DNA of 64,000 bases from Thalassospira profundimaris (GTDB lineage: Bacteria; Pseudomonadota; Alphaproteobacteria; Rhodospirillales; Thalassospiraceae). Where the stretch lies: positions 558,001 to 622,000 of the forward strand of contig NZ_JPWI01000001.1 of assembly GCF_003326795.1 (NCBI RefSeq), given 5' to 3'. The notes beneath the pieces were generated by a model. It worked only from the letters and a program-made list of their open reading frames with translations, made no database searches and had not been told where the DNA came from. The position numbers were made by a program, and so were the translations under genes. This document shows positions 8,005 to 16,802 of the stretch, piece by piece (position 1 is the first letter of the stretch; each line of letters starts with the position of its first letter).

Positions 8005-8937
8005 TCAGGCGGCGTTGCCTGATGATGATCCGCGTTCTTCCTGTTCGGCCTTGCAGGTCGCAACCAGCCAGTCGCGAAAGGCGCGGACGGCAAAGTTGTT
8101 TTCCTTTTCCTTGGGATAGACAACGTAATAGGCGTGATGATTGGGGATCGAGACATCAAAGGGGGCAACGAGCCGCCCGTTTTCAAGCTCTTCGCGCACC
8201 AGAAATTCCGGCAATAGCGCCAATCCAAGCCCGGCGACGGCGGCCTGAATGACCATGTGGAAATGTTCAAACCTTGGTCCGGCAAGCTCGTCGACCACGG
8301 CAACGCCGGTTGCTGCCAGCCAGTCCTGCCAGGCGCGTGGACGGGTGGAATGTTGCAAAAGCGTGCAGTTGCGCACGCGTTCGCGCGCAATCGGCAGATC
8401 ATCATTTTCCTTAAGCAGTTTGGGCGCGCAAACCGCAATCAGGGTTTCACCCATCAGGCGGTGAAACACGCATCCGGGCAGATTGTCATCGCCGAAATGG
8501 ATCGCGATATCGATGCCTTCGCGGTCGAAATTGAACTCGCGCGTCTGGGTGATCAGATTAAGCTGGATATCCGGCCAGGTTGCCTTGAAATCGCCAAGAC
8601 GTGGCACAAGCCAGCGCGCACCAAATGTTGGCAACGTCCCGACATTGAGCATCCCGCCCGCATCGGAATAGGCCATGACCTGAAGCGTTGCGGCCTCTGC
8701 CCGGTCCAAAAGATCGCGCACCTGTGCGGCATAGGCTTCGCCCGCAGCAGTCAGTTTCAGGCGCTTTTTGACCCGGCGAAACAGATCGCGTCCCAGATAT
8801 TCCTCAAGCGTTCTGATCTGACGGCTGATCGCGCTTTGCGTGACGTTAAGTTCCTCGGCTGCCCGGGTAAAGGATAGATGACGGGCCGAACTTTCAAAGA
8901 ATTGCAAGGCAGTCAGGGATGGCAGGAAGCGGCGCAT
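8005..8937 (-). CDS. LysR-family regulator, GcvA-like
   Basis: A 310-residue transcription regulator. The winged helix-turn-helix occupies residues 5-64 (FTRAAEELNVTQSAISRQIR is the HTH core). A linker helix follows, then a periplasmic-binding-like effector domain (about 90-295). The opening RRFLPSLTALQFFESSARHL and the effector motif DIAIHFGDD are typical of the GcvA branch. It is divergent from the FAD oxidoreductase/aminotransferase/ALDH cluster across a 281-base gap, the normal arrangement for a LysR regulator and its target, so it probably controls that cluster. The effector is unknown. A 5-bp dyad ATTCC (8942-8946)/GGAAT (8962-8966) close to its start is a possible operator. Confidence 0.9.
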   Translation of the reverse strand: MRRFLPSLTALQFFESSARHLSFTRAAEELNVTQSAISRQIRTLEEYLGRDLFRRVKKRLKLTAAGEAYAAQVRDLLDRAEAATLQVMAYSDAGGMLNVGTLPTFGARWLVPRLGDFKATWPDIQLNLITQTREFNFDREGIDIAIHFGDDNLPGCVFHRLMGETLIAVCAPKLLKENDDLPIARERVRNCTLLQHSTRPRAWQDWLAATGVAVVDELAGPRFEHFHMVIQAAVAGLGLALLPEFLVREELENGRLVAPFDVSIPNHHAYYVVYPKEKENNFAVRAFRDWLVATCKAEQEERGSSSGNAA

Positions 8938-9218
8938 GGAAATTCCGGTTCATAACAAAATGGAATGATATGGTGCGAATATATCGTTTGTTTGCTGTTC
9001 AGCCAAGGCGTAACGTTTTAAACGGTTCCAAGCCTCCTCGCGCCACCATATGAAGCGTTCAGGCCAAGGGCCATCGCGCTGGAATGTGATCAGTTTGTAA
9101 TGTTTCGGAAGGATGTCTCCCCGTTCCGGACAGGGATTGCATCCAGCGCACCAACCATAAAATGTCCGGGATGAAAGTGGCCGGAAGGCTTCAACAATTT
9201 ATCGGGTAGAAGGCGAGA

Positions 9219-10406
9219 ATGGGTTCTGTTGACGCAAATTATGATGTGATCATTGTCGGTGGTGCGGTTATTGGCAGCTCCATCGCATGGCATTTGACCG
9301 GCCGGGATGATTTCAAGGGCCGGGTTCTGGTGATCGAAAAAGATCCCAATTACGAATTCTGTTCGACGACCCTTTCGGCGGCGTCGATCCGTCAGCAATT
9401 TTCGACCCCGGTCAATATCGAAATGTCGGCTTATGGCATCGAGTTCTTGCGCAATCTGAAGCGCGACCTTGATCCCGAAGTCGACATTGCCCTGCATGAA
9501 AAGGGCTATCTTATTCTGGCAACCGATCAGGGCCGTGACATCCTCAAGCAGAACCACGCGACCCAGACCGAATTTGGTGCTGATATCGTCTGGATGGAAC
9601 CCGATGAACTGGCCGCCAAATATCCGTGGATGAATACATCCGATCTGTCGGCTGGCTGCTGGGGCCGCACGGGCGAAGGCTGGTTTGATGCCTATTCCCT
9701 GATGCAGTCTTTCCGCAAACAGGCCCGCAGTCGCGGTGCCGAATATATCGACGGCGAAGTCGTTGAAGTCACCCGCGAAGGCGATCAGATTACCGGTGTT
9801 GTCCTGAAAGACGGGCGTCGGTTTGGCTGTGGCACCCTGATCAATGCGGCCGGAACCGGCGGGTCCAGGGTTGCAAAAATGGCTGGTCTTGAAATTCCGG
9901 TCGAACCGCGCAAACGCTGCATTTTCGTATTTAACTGCCGCGATGCTGCCGACATTACCGCGACCTGTCCGATGCTGATCGATCCGAGCGGGCTTTATGT
10001 CCGTCCTGAAGGTGAGTTTTTCATCACCGGGATCGCCCCGCCCAAGGATCGTGATCCGGAATGCTGGGATTTCGAAGTCGATCACAGCCTGTTTGACGAC
10101 ATCATCTGGCCGGGCCTGTATGAGCGTTGTGAACGGTTTGAGGCGATCAAGGTCGTCAATGCCTGGGCCGGTCACTATTCCTATAACCTGCTTGATCAGA
10201 ACGCGATCCTTGGCCGTCATACCGATGTGAAGAACTTTGTCTTTGCCAATGGTTTCTCGGGCCACGGGTTGCAGCAAAGCCCGGCGGTTGGTCGCGGGAT
10301 TGCCGAGCTCGTCACCACGGGCGGCTATCAGACCCTTGATCTGTCGGTCTTCGGCTATGAGCGTATCCGGGATAATGCCCCGGTTCTCGAACTTAACGTT
10401 ATTTAA
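9219..10406 (+). CDS. FAD-dependent oxidoreductase, DAO family (pipecolate/amino-acid oxidase-like)
   Basis: A 395-residue flavoprotein of the D-amino-acid oxidase/sarcosine oxidase superfamily. The dinucleotide-binding beta-alpha-beta is YDVIIVGGAVIGSSIAWHL (8-26). A mid-protein LINAAGTGGSRVAKMAG segment and the C-terminal FANGFSGHGLQQSPAVGRGI close the FAD site; the FSGHG pattern is a superfamily hallmark. It resembles FOXRED1-like proteins. Neighbours are an aminotransferase and an ALDH7-type dehydrogenase, so an imino-forming step in lysine/pipecolate breakdown (for example L-pipecolate oxidase, AmaA-like) is a reasonable inference but is not shown by the sequence. It is the first gene after the LysR divergent promoter. 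Confidence 0.75.
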   Translation: MGSVDANYDVIIVGGAVIGSSIAWHLTGRDDFKGRVLVIEKDPNYEFCSTTLSAASIRQQFSTPVNIEMSAYGIEFLRNLKRDLDPEVDIALHEKGYLILATDQGRDILKQNHATQTEFGADIVWMEPDELAAKYPWMNTSDLSAGCWGRTGEGWFDAYSLMQSFRKQARSRGAEYIDGEVVEVTREGDQITGVVLKDGRRFGCGTLINAAGTGGSRVAKMAGLEIPVEPRKRCIFVFNCRDAADITATCPMLIDPSGLYVRPEGEFFITGIAPPKDRDPECWDFEVDHSLFDDIIWPGLYERCERFEAIKVVNAWAGHYSYNLLDQNAILGRHTDVKNFVFANGFSGHGLQQSPAVGRGIAELVTTGGYQTLDLSVFGYERIRDNAPVLELNVI

Positions 10407-10467
10407 TTCGATTTCGTAACGAATATGCGAAATCAGATACTTAAACCAATGGTCGGAGCAGGCCCCA

Positions 10468-11784
10468 ATGCCCCGTGATGATGCTAACAAAACTGCTGGA
10501 ACTCTTGGCGCTTCCATTCGTGATCGTCAGACCGTCTCGGTTTCGAGCGGGGTGCGTAATGTGCATCCTGTCTATCTTGACTGCGCACTGAATGCTGAAG
10601 CCTGGGATAGCGAAGGCAATCGCTATATCGATTTCGTTGGCGGGATCGGTGTTTTGACTGTCGGCCATCGCAACCCGGTTGTGATGGATCGTGTGATCGC
10701 CCAGTGCGACCGTTTTACCCATAGCTGCTTTAACGCGCTGCCCCATGAACCCTATGTCGCGGTCACCGACTGGCTGGCGAAAAACTGCCCGATTGAAGGC
10801 CCGGCAAAGTCGATGCTGACCAATTCCGGGGCCGAGGCCATGGAAAACGCCCTGAAACTGGCCCGTGCCTTTACCGGCCGGACCGGGGTGATCGCCTTTG
10901 AAGGGGCGTTTCATGGCAGAACCCTTGCGACCCTTGCACTGACCGGCAAGACAAAGCCCTATAAAACCGGTCTTGGGCCGCTTCCGGGGCCGGTCTGGCA
11001 TCTGCCATATCCTTGCCCGGAAACCGGTGTATCGGTTGAGGATGCGATGAATGCCATCGCCAAACTGTTTGCGGTTTCTGCCGATCCGAAATCGGTCGGG
11101 GCCATCGTCATCGAACCGGTTCAGGGTGAGGGCGGTTTCCGCGCCTGTGACGGCGAATTCCTTGTGGCGTTGCGTCGTCTGTGTGATGAAAACGGCATGG
11201 TTCTGATTGCCGATGAAATCCAGTCTGGGTTTGCGCGCTCGGGCAAGATGTTTGCCATCGAGCATGCCGGTGTGGCCCCCGATATCCTTGTCATGGGCAA
11301 GGGGATTGGCGGTGGTTTCCCGCTGGCGGCGATCACCGGGGCCGAGGATGTGATGAACGCACTTGCACCGGGCGGTCTTGGCGGGACCTATTCGGGCAAC
11401 CCGGTTGCCTGTGCGGCGGCAACCGGTGTGTTCGAGGTGCTCGAAGCTGAAAACATTCTGGGTCGTGCCAAGCAGCTTGGCGAAAAATACGCGACCCATA
11501 TCGCATGGTTGCGCGATCTGCCCGGCGGGCATGTGATCGGCAATATGCGCGGAATTGGCGCAATGCGCGCCTTCGAGATGATTGCAGATGACGGCAAACC
11601 GTCGCCCAATCGTCTGCAAAGCCTGTTGCAACTGGCGCGTGAAAGCGGGCTATTGTTAATGCCAAGTGGTGAACACGCCAATGTGGTGCGCCTGCTGGCA
11701 CCTTTGACCATTCCGTTCGATCAGGTTGATGAGGCCTTTGCCATCATTGCCAAGCTTCTGCCCAAGGTGGCGCAAGTCACATAG
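10468..11784 (+). CDS. Class III PLP-dependent aminotransferase (GabT-like)
   Basis: A 438-residue omega-aminotransferase. Features are the DFVGGIGVLTVGHRNP substrate-pocket strand (55-70), NSGAEAMENALKLAR, FHGRTLA (148-154), ADEIQSGFARSGK with the cofactor-binding Asp at 249, and the PLP lysine K278 in VMGKGIGGG. It is annotated GabT-like by similarity. Its position between an amino-acid oxidase and an ALDH7 dehydrogenase suggests lysine, 5-aminovalerate or 2-aminoadipate as amino donor rather than GABA. It lies 61 bases after the oxidase and 71 before the dehydrogenase, consistent with one transcript. Confidence 0.85.
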   Translation: MPRDDANKTAGTLGASIRDRQTVSVSSGVRNVHPVYLDCALNAEAWDSEGNRYIDFVGGIGVLTVGHRNPVVMDRVIAQCDRFTHSCFNALPHEPYVAVTDWLAKNCPIEGPAKSMLTNSGAEAMENALKLARAFTGRTGVIAFEGAFHGRTLATLALTGKTKPYKTGLGPLPGPVWHLPYPCPETGVSVEDAMNAIAKLFAVSADPKSVGAIVIEPVQGEGGFRACDGEFLVALRRLCDENGMVLIADEIQSGFARSGKMFAIEHAGVAPDILVMGKGIGGGFPLAAITGAEDVMNALAPGGLGGTYSGNPVACAAATGVFEVLEAENILGRAKQLGEKYATHIAWLRDLPGGHVIGNMRGIGAMRAFEMIADDGKPSPNRLQSLLQLARESGLLLMPSGEHANVVRLLAPLTIPFDQVDEAFAIIAKLLPKVAQVT

Positions 11785-11855
11785 ATCGCGGAACGATATC
11801 AAACGGAATGGCCGGTGGTGATCACCGGAAAGTTTAAAAAGAAGGGAGTTTTACT

Positions 11856-13355
11856 GTGAGTTTCAAATCCATCCTGACCGAGCTTGGTCTGACTGACGCC
11901 GAGATCGCCAATGGCACCCTTAAGGTTCAGACCCCGGTTGACGGGTCCGAGATTGCGGTTGTTGCTGAAACCGATCCGGCGGAGATGACCGACATCATCA
12001 GCAATGCCAAAAAGGCATTCGGTGCATGGCGTCAGGTTCCGGGTCCGCGTCGCGGTGAACTGGCCCGTCTTCTGGGTGAAGAACTGCGCGCTGCCAAGGA
12101 ACCGCTGGGCCGTCTGGTGTCGCTTGAATGCGGCAAGATCTATCAGGAAGGTCTCGGCGAAGTTCAGGAAATGATTGATATCTGCGATTTCGCAGTCGGT
12201 CTGTCGCGTCAGCTTTATGGTCTGACCATCGCATCCGAACGTCCGGGCCACAAGATGATGGAAACCTGGCATCCGCTGGGTGTCGTTGGCGTGATTTCGG
12301 CGTTCAACTTCCCGGTTGCGGTCTGGTCCTGGAACACCGCGCTTGCGCTGGTTTGCGGTAACGCCGTGATCTGGAAACCGTCGGAAAAGACCCCGCTGAC
12401 CGCCCTTGCCTGCCAGAAAATCTTTGAAAAGGCACTGGCGAAATTCGGTGATGCGCCAGAAGGCCTGCATCAGATCGTCATCGGTGATCGCAAGATCGGC
12501 GAAGCCATGACCGACAGCCACGACGTGGCACTGGTTTCGGCAACCGGTTCGACCCGCATGGGCCGCGAAGTTGCCCCGCGTGTTGCCGAACGTTTTGGCC
12601 GCACCATTCTGGAACTTGGCGGCAACAACGCCATGATCGTAACCCCGTCGGCCGATCTTGATATGACCGTTCGCGCGGTTGTGTTCTCCGCTGTTGGTAC
12701 CTGTGGTCAGCGTTGCACCTCGCTTCGTCGTCTGATCGTTCACAAGGACATCAAGGATCAGCTGCTTCCGAAAATCGTTGCTGCCTACAAGTCGGTCAAA
12801 ATCGGTGATCCGCTTGCCGATGGCACCCTTGTTGGTCCGCTGATCGATGAAGACAGCTTCAACAACATGCAGACTGCCCTTGCCAATGCCAAGAAAGACG
12901 GTGGCGTTGTTCATGGTGGCGAACGCGTGCTGGAATCCGAATATCCGAACGCCTTCTATGTCAGCCCGTCTGTGGTTGAAATGCCGGCTCAGACCGAGAC
13001 CGTTCGCAACGAGACCTTTGCACCGATCCTGTATGTCATGACCTATGAAACCCTTGAAGAAGCCATTGCGCTTCAGAACGGTGTGCCACAGGGTCTGTCA
13101 TCTTGCATCTTCTCGACCGATGTGCGTGAAACCGAACTGTTCCTGTCGGCTGTTGGTTCCGATTGTGGCATTGCCAACGTCAATATCGGCCCGTCGGGTG
13201 CAGAAATCGGCGGCGCGTTCGGCGGCGAGAAAGAAACCGGTGGCGGTCGTGAATCCGGTTCGGACGCCTGGAAAGGCTATATGCGCCGTGCAACCAACAC
13301 GATCAACTATTCCCGAGAGCTGCCGCTGGCTCAGGGCATAAAATTCGACATCTGA
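11856..13355 (+). CDS. amaB: ALDH7-family aldehyde dehydrogenase (aminoadipate semialdehyde/P6C dehydrogenase-like)
   Basis: A 499-residue NAD-dependent aldehyde dehydrogenase. Catalytic Cys287 is in GTCGQRCTSLRR and the general base Glu253 in ILELGGNNAMIV. The GGNNA and CTSLRR signatures and the C-terminal FGGEKETGGGRESGSDAWKG are characteristic of the ALDH7/antiquitin branch, whose members oxidise 2-aminoadipate semialdehyde (in equilibrium with piperideine-6-carboxylate) to 2-aminoadipate. It starts at GTG 11856 behind AAGGGAG. It is the last gene of the cluster, followed by a terminator. The exact substrate is inferred from the family. Confidence 0.85.
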   Translation: MSFKSILTELGLTDAEIANGTLKVQTPVDGSEIAVVAETDPAEMTDIISNAKKAFGAWRQVPGPRRGELARLLGEELRAAKEPLGRLVSLECGKIYQEGLGEVQEMIDICDFAVGLSRQLYGLTIASERPGHKMMETWHPLGVVGVISAFNFPVAVWSWNTALALVCGNAVIWKPSEKTPLTALACQKIFEKALAKFGDAPEGLHQIVIGDRKIGEAMTDSHDVALVSATGSTRMGREVAPRVAERFGRTILELGGNNAMIVTPSADLDMTVRAVVFSAVGTCGQRCTSLRRLIVHKDIKDQLLPKIVAAYKSVKIGDPLADGTLVGPLIDEDSFNNMQTALANAKKDGGVVHGGERVLESEYPNAFYVSPSVVEMPAQTETVRNETFAPILYVMTYETLEEAIALQNGVPQGLSSCIFSTDVRETELFLSAVGSDCGIANVNIGPSGAEIGGAFGGEKETGGGRESGSDAWKGYMRRATNTINYSRELPLAQGIKFDI

Positions 13356-13383
13356 TCACGCGTTTGATCAAGTTCGCTTCAAA

Positions 13384-13405
13384 CCCCGTCGGTTCACCGG
13401 CGGGG
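13384..13405 (+). terminator. Terminator of the LysR-linked catabolic cluster
   Basis: CCCCGTCGG (13384-13392) pairs with CCGGCGGGG (13397-13405) with one wobble around TTCA, and is followed by TTTCTTTG. It sits 28 bases after the ALDH stop. Confidence 0.8.
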
Positions 13406-13412
13406 TTTCTTT

Positions 13413-13695
13413 GTAATCCGCCGATTGCTTACAGTATGCAATCGATCAGTAACATCAGCAATTCTCGCCAATAGAAATCGACCAGACTGTCGGCAAGGTG
13501 AAAATACTTGAATGCTCGGATAGCGGTTCGTGTCAGCCAGAGGATTGTTTGCCAAAATCCGTTTTTGTTGCCTTTCATTTTTAAGGACTCCTTCCCGGAT
13601 AATCCGGGTTTAAGGTTTATGCCGTTTCAACGGCTGTCCTTATTTACAGTTCAGGGTATTTTCGTCGGTCACGTTTGGGGTGGATGCTCTAACTG
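13413..13695. other. Intergenic stretch between two terminators, no convincing gene
   Basis: Bounded by the ALDH terminator and the sodB terminator. It holds two small inverted repeats: CGATTGC (13422-13428)/GCAATCG (13438-13444), and CCCGGAT (13594-13600)/ATCCGGG (13602-13608). A 63-codon frame at 13508-13699 has no good ribosome site and no recognisable content. A small RNA cannot be excluded. Confidence 0.4.
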
Positions 13696-13702
13696 GTGAA
13701 AA

Positions 13703-13728
13703 AAAACGGCCCCCGAAGGAGCCGTTTT
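13703..13728 (-). terminator. sodB terminator
   Basis: AAAACGGC (13703-13710) and GCCGTTTT (13721-13728) form the stem. Read on the minus strand the hairpin is followed by eight T residues, a strong intrinsic terminator 30 bases after the sodB stop. Confidence 0.85.
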
Positions 13729-13757
13729 CTTTAATTCTGTCTCAAAGCGGGGGCTGA

Positions 13758-14363
13758 TTAGCCAGCTTTGGAGAAGCGCTCTGCGACATATTCCCAGTTA
13801 ACCAGGCTGTCGAGGAAGGCTTTGACATAGTCCGGACGCGCGTTGCGGTAATCGATGTAGTAGGAATGTTCCCAAACATCACAACCGAGCAGCGGGGTCT
13901 GACCATGAACCAGCGGGTTTTCCGCGTTCGGGGTTTTGGTCACAACCAGTTTGCCCGACTTGTCCATTGCCAGCCAGCACCAGCCCGAACCGAACTGGGT
14001 AACGCCAGCCTGAATGAAGGCTTCCTTGAAGGCATCAACAGAGCCGAAATCTTCGACGATTTTCTTTTCCAGTTCGCCCGGAATGTTACCGCCGCCGTTT
14101 TTCTTCATCATCTGCCAGAACTCGATATGGTTCCAGTGCTGGGCAGCGTTGTTGAACAGGCCTGCTTTGGAAGCGTCGCCATAGGATGCAACAACGACTT
14201 CTTCGAGCGACTTGCCTTCAAGGCCCGAACCTTCGAGCAGCTTGTTGCCGTTCACAACGTATGCGTTGTGGTGCTTGTCATGGTGAAACTCAAGGGTTTC
14301 AGACGACATGACCGGTGCAAGCGCGTCATATGCATACGGAAGTGCTGGGAGTTCAAATGCCAT
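13758..14363 (-). CDS. sodB: Iron superoxide dismutase
   Basis: A 201-residue cytosolic enzyme that dismutates superoxide. Metal ligands are His27, His79 (in NNAAQHWNH), Asp162 and His166 (in DVWEHSYY). Gln75 in NNAAQ is the outer-sphere Gln position typical of Fe-type enzymes, and FGSGWCWL also fits the iron form. Length is normal. GAGGAA lies upstream of the ATG. It is monocistronic: a strong terminator follows and 366 non-coding bases precede it. Control by iron supply would be expected but no clear operator was recognised. Confidence 0.95.
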   Translation of the reverse strand: MAFELPALPYAYDALAPVMSSETLEFHHDKHHNAYVVNGNKLLEGSGLEGKSLEEVVVASYGDASKAGLFNNAAQHWNHIEFWQMMKKNGGGNIPGELEKKIVEDFGSVDAFKEAFIQAGVTQFGSGWCWLAMDKSGKLVVTKTPNAENPLVHGQTPLLGCDVWEHSYYIDYRNARPDYVKAFLDSLVNWEYVAERFSKAG

Positions 14364-14729
14364 GATACAGTTCCTCGACTTTCATTATTGGTCTGTGCGG
14401 TAACGCAACATATCCCTTTTTGCACCTTGGGTGAAAGTGAAAATCCCGTGCAACCTGTTGGAAACCTTTGTTGCAGGGATCATTTCCCCGGGCAGGGAGG
14501 ATGCCTCTGGGCCTTTATCTAGGTCGATGGGCCGTTTATGCAATGCACCCCTTGGAAATTGCAGGGAAACTGAGGGGTAATTACACGGAACAAGGTCGCA
14601 GAAGCAGGGCTATGGTGTTGCGCCTTCTGAAGGCTAAACAGTCGGGCGACCGAAACGTTCCGGGTATTTGTCGAAAAATTTCGGGTGTCGAGTCACATGG
14701 GCCCGGTTACGCCGTTAAGGCGTGACATC
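14364..14729. other. Non-coding gap upstream of sodB
   Basis: No convincing coding frame. The sodB promoter must lie in the first ~100 bases on the minus strand; a TATGTT-like -10 about 40-50 bases upstream of the sodB ATG is possible. ACGCC/GGCGT (about 14709-14723) forms a weak hairpin just after the stop of the small exported protein, without a T-run. Confidence 0.4.
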
Positions 14730-15038
14730 CTATTCCTTATAAAGTGCATTGCGATGCTCGATATCGGTGCCATTGCGAATCATGACGGCATATTCGCCGG
14801 TTGGCAGCGACGAGATATCAAGCTTGCATGGAAAGGTATGGCAGTCCCGATCAAGCGCGATTGTCCCGTCCTGATGGGTCAGGATGACTTCACCGGCCGG
14901 TTTTTCAGAATTGATTGTAACGCTATCAGTTGTCGGTTTCGGCGCAATCCGGATTGCAGCCACAGCGGCTGTTGTTCCTGTCAGGATACAGATCAGGGCA
15001 ATCGCAACCGGCTTTTTGCTGCGCATAGATTTCAACAT
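14730..15038 (-). CDS. Small exported protein of unknown function
   Basis: I do not recognise this 102-residue protein. Start chosen at ATG 15038 because GAGGG lies 5-6 bases upstream; an in-frame ATG at 15086 has no such site. The N-terminus is basic (MLKSMRSKKP) then hydrophobic (VAIALICILTGTTAAVAAI), a signal peptide or single anchor. The remaining ~70 residues would be periplasmic. They contain two cysteines seven residues apart in DRDCHTFPCKLDISSLPTGEY that could form a disulfide, and a small beta-rich domain ending in NALYKE. It lies downstream of thiE on the same strand but past a terminator, so it is probably independent. Confidence 0.55.
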   Translation of the reverse strand: MLKSMRSKKPVAIALICILTGTTAAVAAIRIAPKPTTDSVTINSEKPAGEVILTHQDGTIALDRDCHTFPCKLDISSLPTGEYAVMIRNGTDIEHRNALYKE

Positions 15039-15175
15039 GACATCCCTCGCGCTTGTGTGCATCGTTCTCATGAAACCAAGATGCACCCCGAAGCCGGAGA
15101 ATTAGCGGCGCAATTGAGGCATTTCCGTGCGGTTTCGTGCAAGTCGCGAGGGGCAGCCATGCGCGTACCCCAAAA

Positions 15176-15213
15176 TCACCCCCTGCCAGACGGGGTGATC
15201 GGGCAGGGGGTGA
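15176..15213 (-). terminator. thiE terminator with an alternative nested hairpin
   Basis: TCACCCCCTGCC (15176-15187) pairs perfectly with GGCAGGGGGTGA (15202-15213). On the minus strand TTTT follows. A competing 8-bp stem uses ATCACCCC (15175-15182) with GGGGTGAT (15192-15199), so two exclusive folds are possible. Confidence 0.75.
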
Positions 15214-15273
15214 AAGCGTTCAGGATCGTCGGCGCAATCGCGACCCTGTCTTTAGGATATTGATATCGATGGG

Positions 15274-15906
15274 CTATTTCAGTGCTGCAATCGCATCGGC
15301 GATGGCACGGGTAGCACCTTCGGGGTCGGGTTGGCCGCAAATGGCCGATACAACCGCAATGCCATTGGCCCCGGCGCCAAAGACCGGTTCGACATGATTT
15401 TTTTTCAGGCCGCCAATCGCAACAGAAGGCAGACCGGCGATCTTTACCAGATCGGCCAGACCATCAAATCCGATGGCGGGTTTATGGTCGGGTTTGGTTG
15501 ATGTGGCAAAGACCGGGCCGATGCCGACATAGTCGACAATGCCCGGGTCGACCTTGCGTGCGACCGTTTCATCCTCGATCGAAAGGCCGATGATCTTGTC
15601 ACGTCCCAGTCGTTCACGGGCCATTTGTGATGGCAAATCATCCTGACCGACATGCAGCCCGTCTGCGCCAATCGCAATTGCGGCTTCGATATCGTCATTG
15701 ACGATAAGCGGGACTCCGGTGCCAGCCATGGCTTTGATCAGTTCCCGGCCAATGCGAATAAGCCCCTCGGTCCCGGCCTTTTTATCGCGAAGCTGAACGA
15801 TGGTTGCACCGCCCGCGATGGCCGCCATGGTGGTTTCAACCATCGAATGGGTGCGGCACAGATCGGGATCAAGCACCAGATAAAGCGACAGATCAAAGGA
15901 TTTCAT
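15274..15906 (-). CDS. thiE: Thiamine-phosphate synthase
   Basis: A 210-residue TIM-barrel enzyme that joins hydroxymethylpyrimidine diphosphate and thiazole phosphate to give thiamine monophosphate. Family features are IVQLRDKKA (residues 36-44), the LIVNDDIEAAIAIGADGLHV stretch with GQDDLP (pyrophosphate-binding region), YVGIGPVFATSTKPDH and AIGGLKKNHVEPVFGAGANG. Length is typical. It overlaps thiM by ATGA (15903-15906), so the pair is translated together under the upstream TPP riboswitch. Confidence 0.93.
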   Translation of the reverse strand: MKSFDLSLYLVLDPDLCRTHSMVETTMAAIAGGATIVQLRDKKAGTEGLIRIGRELIKAMAGTGVPLIVNDDIEAAIAIGADGLHVGQDDLPSQMARERLGRDKIIGLSIEDETVARKVDPGIVDYVGIGPVFATSTKPDHKPAIGFDGLADLVKIAGLPSVAIGGLKKNHVEPVFGAGANGIAVVSAICGQPDPEGATRAIADAIAALK

Positions 15907-16712
15907 AGGGCCTCAATGCGTGCAGTGTCGTTAAAGGTTGTGGCGTCAAGACTATGAAGCCCGTCAACAAAGGCCGTCATGAAAGATGCCGGGCCGTTTG
16001 CGGATTGTGAGGCAAAGCTTCCGGCAACGGCAAAATTGGTCAGGGCGGCAATAGTGGCCTCAAACGCCTGATCTTTGGCAATTGCGACATAGGCCCCAAC
16101 AAGTCCGGTCAACGCACAGCCCATGGCGGTGATTTTCGGCATCAGCGGCGAACCACCGGCAATACGAACCGCACGGGTGCCATCGGTGACAAAATCGATC
16201 TCGCCGGTTACTGCGACAACGGCCTTCTGTGCTGTGGCAAGGGCGCGTGCAGCGCCTTCGGCCTGTTCAACGGGATCGCCACTATCGACCCCCTGTCCAG
16301 CACTTTGTCCGCCAGCAAGGGCGATGATTTCGGACGCGTTGCCGCGAATGACGGTCGGGTTCAGTTTCAGCAATTCTGCGACAACGTCGCGGCGATACCG
16401 GGTCGCGAAATGCGCCACCGGGTCAAGCACCCAGGGCTTTCCGGCCGCATTGGCGGATTGGGCCGCGGCAATCATGCCTTCGACCCAGTGGGGTGACAGG
16501 GTGCCGATATTGACCGTCAATGCACCGGCAATTGCGGCAAATTCACCGGATTCTTCGGGGGTATGCACCATCGCGGGCGATGCACCGGCTGCCAGCAGGA
16601 CATTGGCGGCATAGTTCATTGCGACATAGTTGGTGATGCAATGGACCAGCGGATTGGTCGCACGCATCTTTTCAAACAGGGCGGTGGCGGTTGAGGAAAG
16701 ATCAGTCGTCAT
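15903..16712 (-). CDS. thiM: Hydroxyethylthiazole kinase
   Basis: A 269-residue kinase that phosphorylates the thiazole moiety salvaged from thiamine. The ribokinase-like fold shows PLVHCITNYVAMNYAANVLL near the N-terminus, WVLDPVA, TVIRGNASEIIALAG, VAVTGEIDFVTDG and the catalytic ITAMGCALTGLVGAY. Start chosen at ATG 16712 because GGAG (complement of 16720-16723) is 7 bases upstream; the frame extends 27 bases further but without support. It is the first gene of thiM-thiE. No thiD is next to them. Confidence 0.93.
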   Translation of the reverse strand: MTTDLSSTATALFEKMRATNPLVHCITNYVAMNYAANVLLAAGASPAMVHTPEESGEFAAIAGALTVNIGTLSPHWVEGMIAAAQSANAAGKPWVLDPVAHFATRYRRDVVAELLKLNPTVIRGNASEIIALAGGQSAGQGVDSGDPVEQAEGAARALATAQKAVVAVTGEIDFVTDGTRAVRIAGGSPLMPKITAMGCALTGLVGAYVAIAKDQAFEATIAALTNFAVAGSFASQSANGPASFMTAFVDGLHSLDATTFNDTARIEAL

Positions 16713-16802
16713 GTCGAGGCTCCAATGCAGCAAATTCAAGTGCGTTTGGAGACCCAGTTCGAAGTCGGAAAGATGGAGAACGCCGGAAAATCGCGTTCAC
16801 AC

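Noticed and set aside
8002-8007. TGATCA shared by the stop codons of hmuV and the LysR gene as a regulatory site
   Set aside because: A palindrome arises automatically when TGA and its opposite-strand partner abut; no further symmetry was seen.
13508-13699. 63-codon frame between the ALDH gene and sodB
   Set aside because: No ribosome site, no recognisable content, and it runs into the sodB terminator.
14468-14725. 85-codon frame upstream of sodB
   Set aside because: Composition is not protein-like and there is no SD; it overlaps the region expected to hold control sequences.
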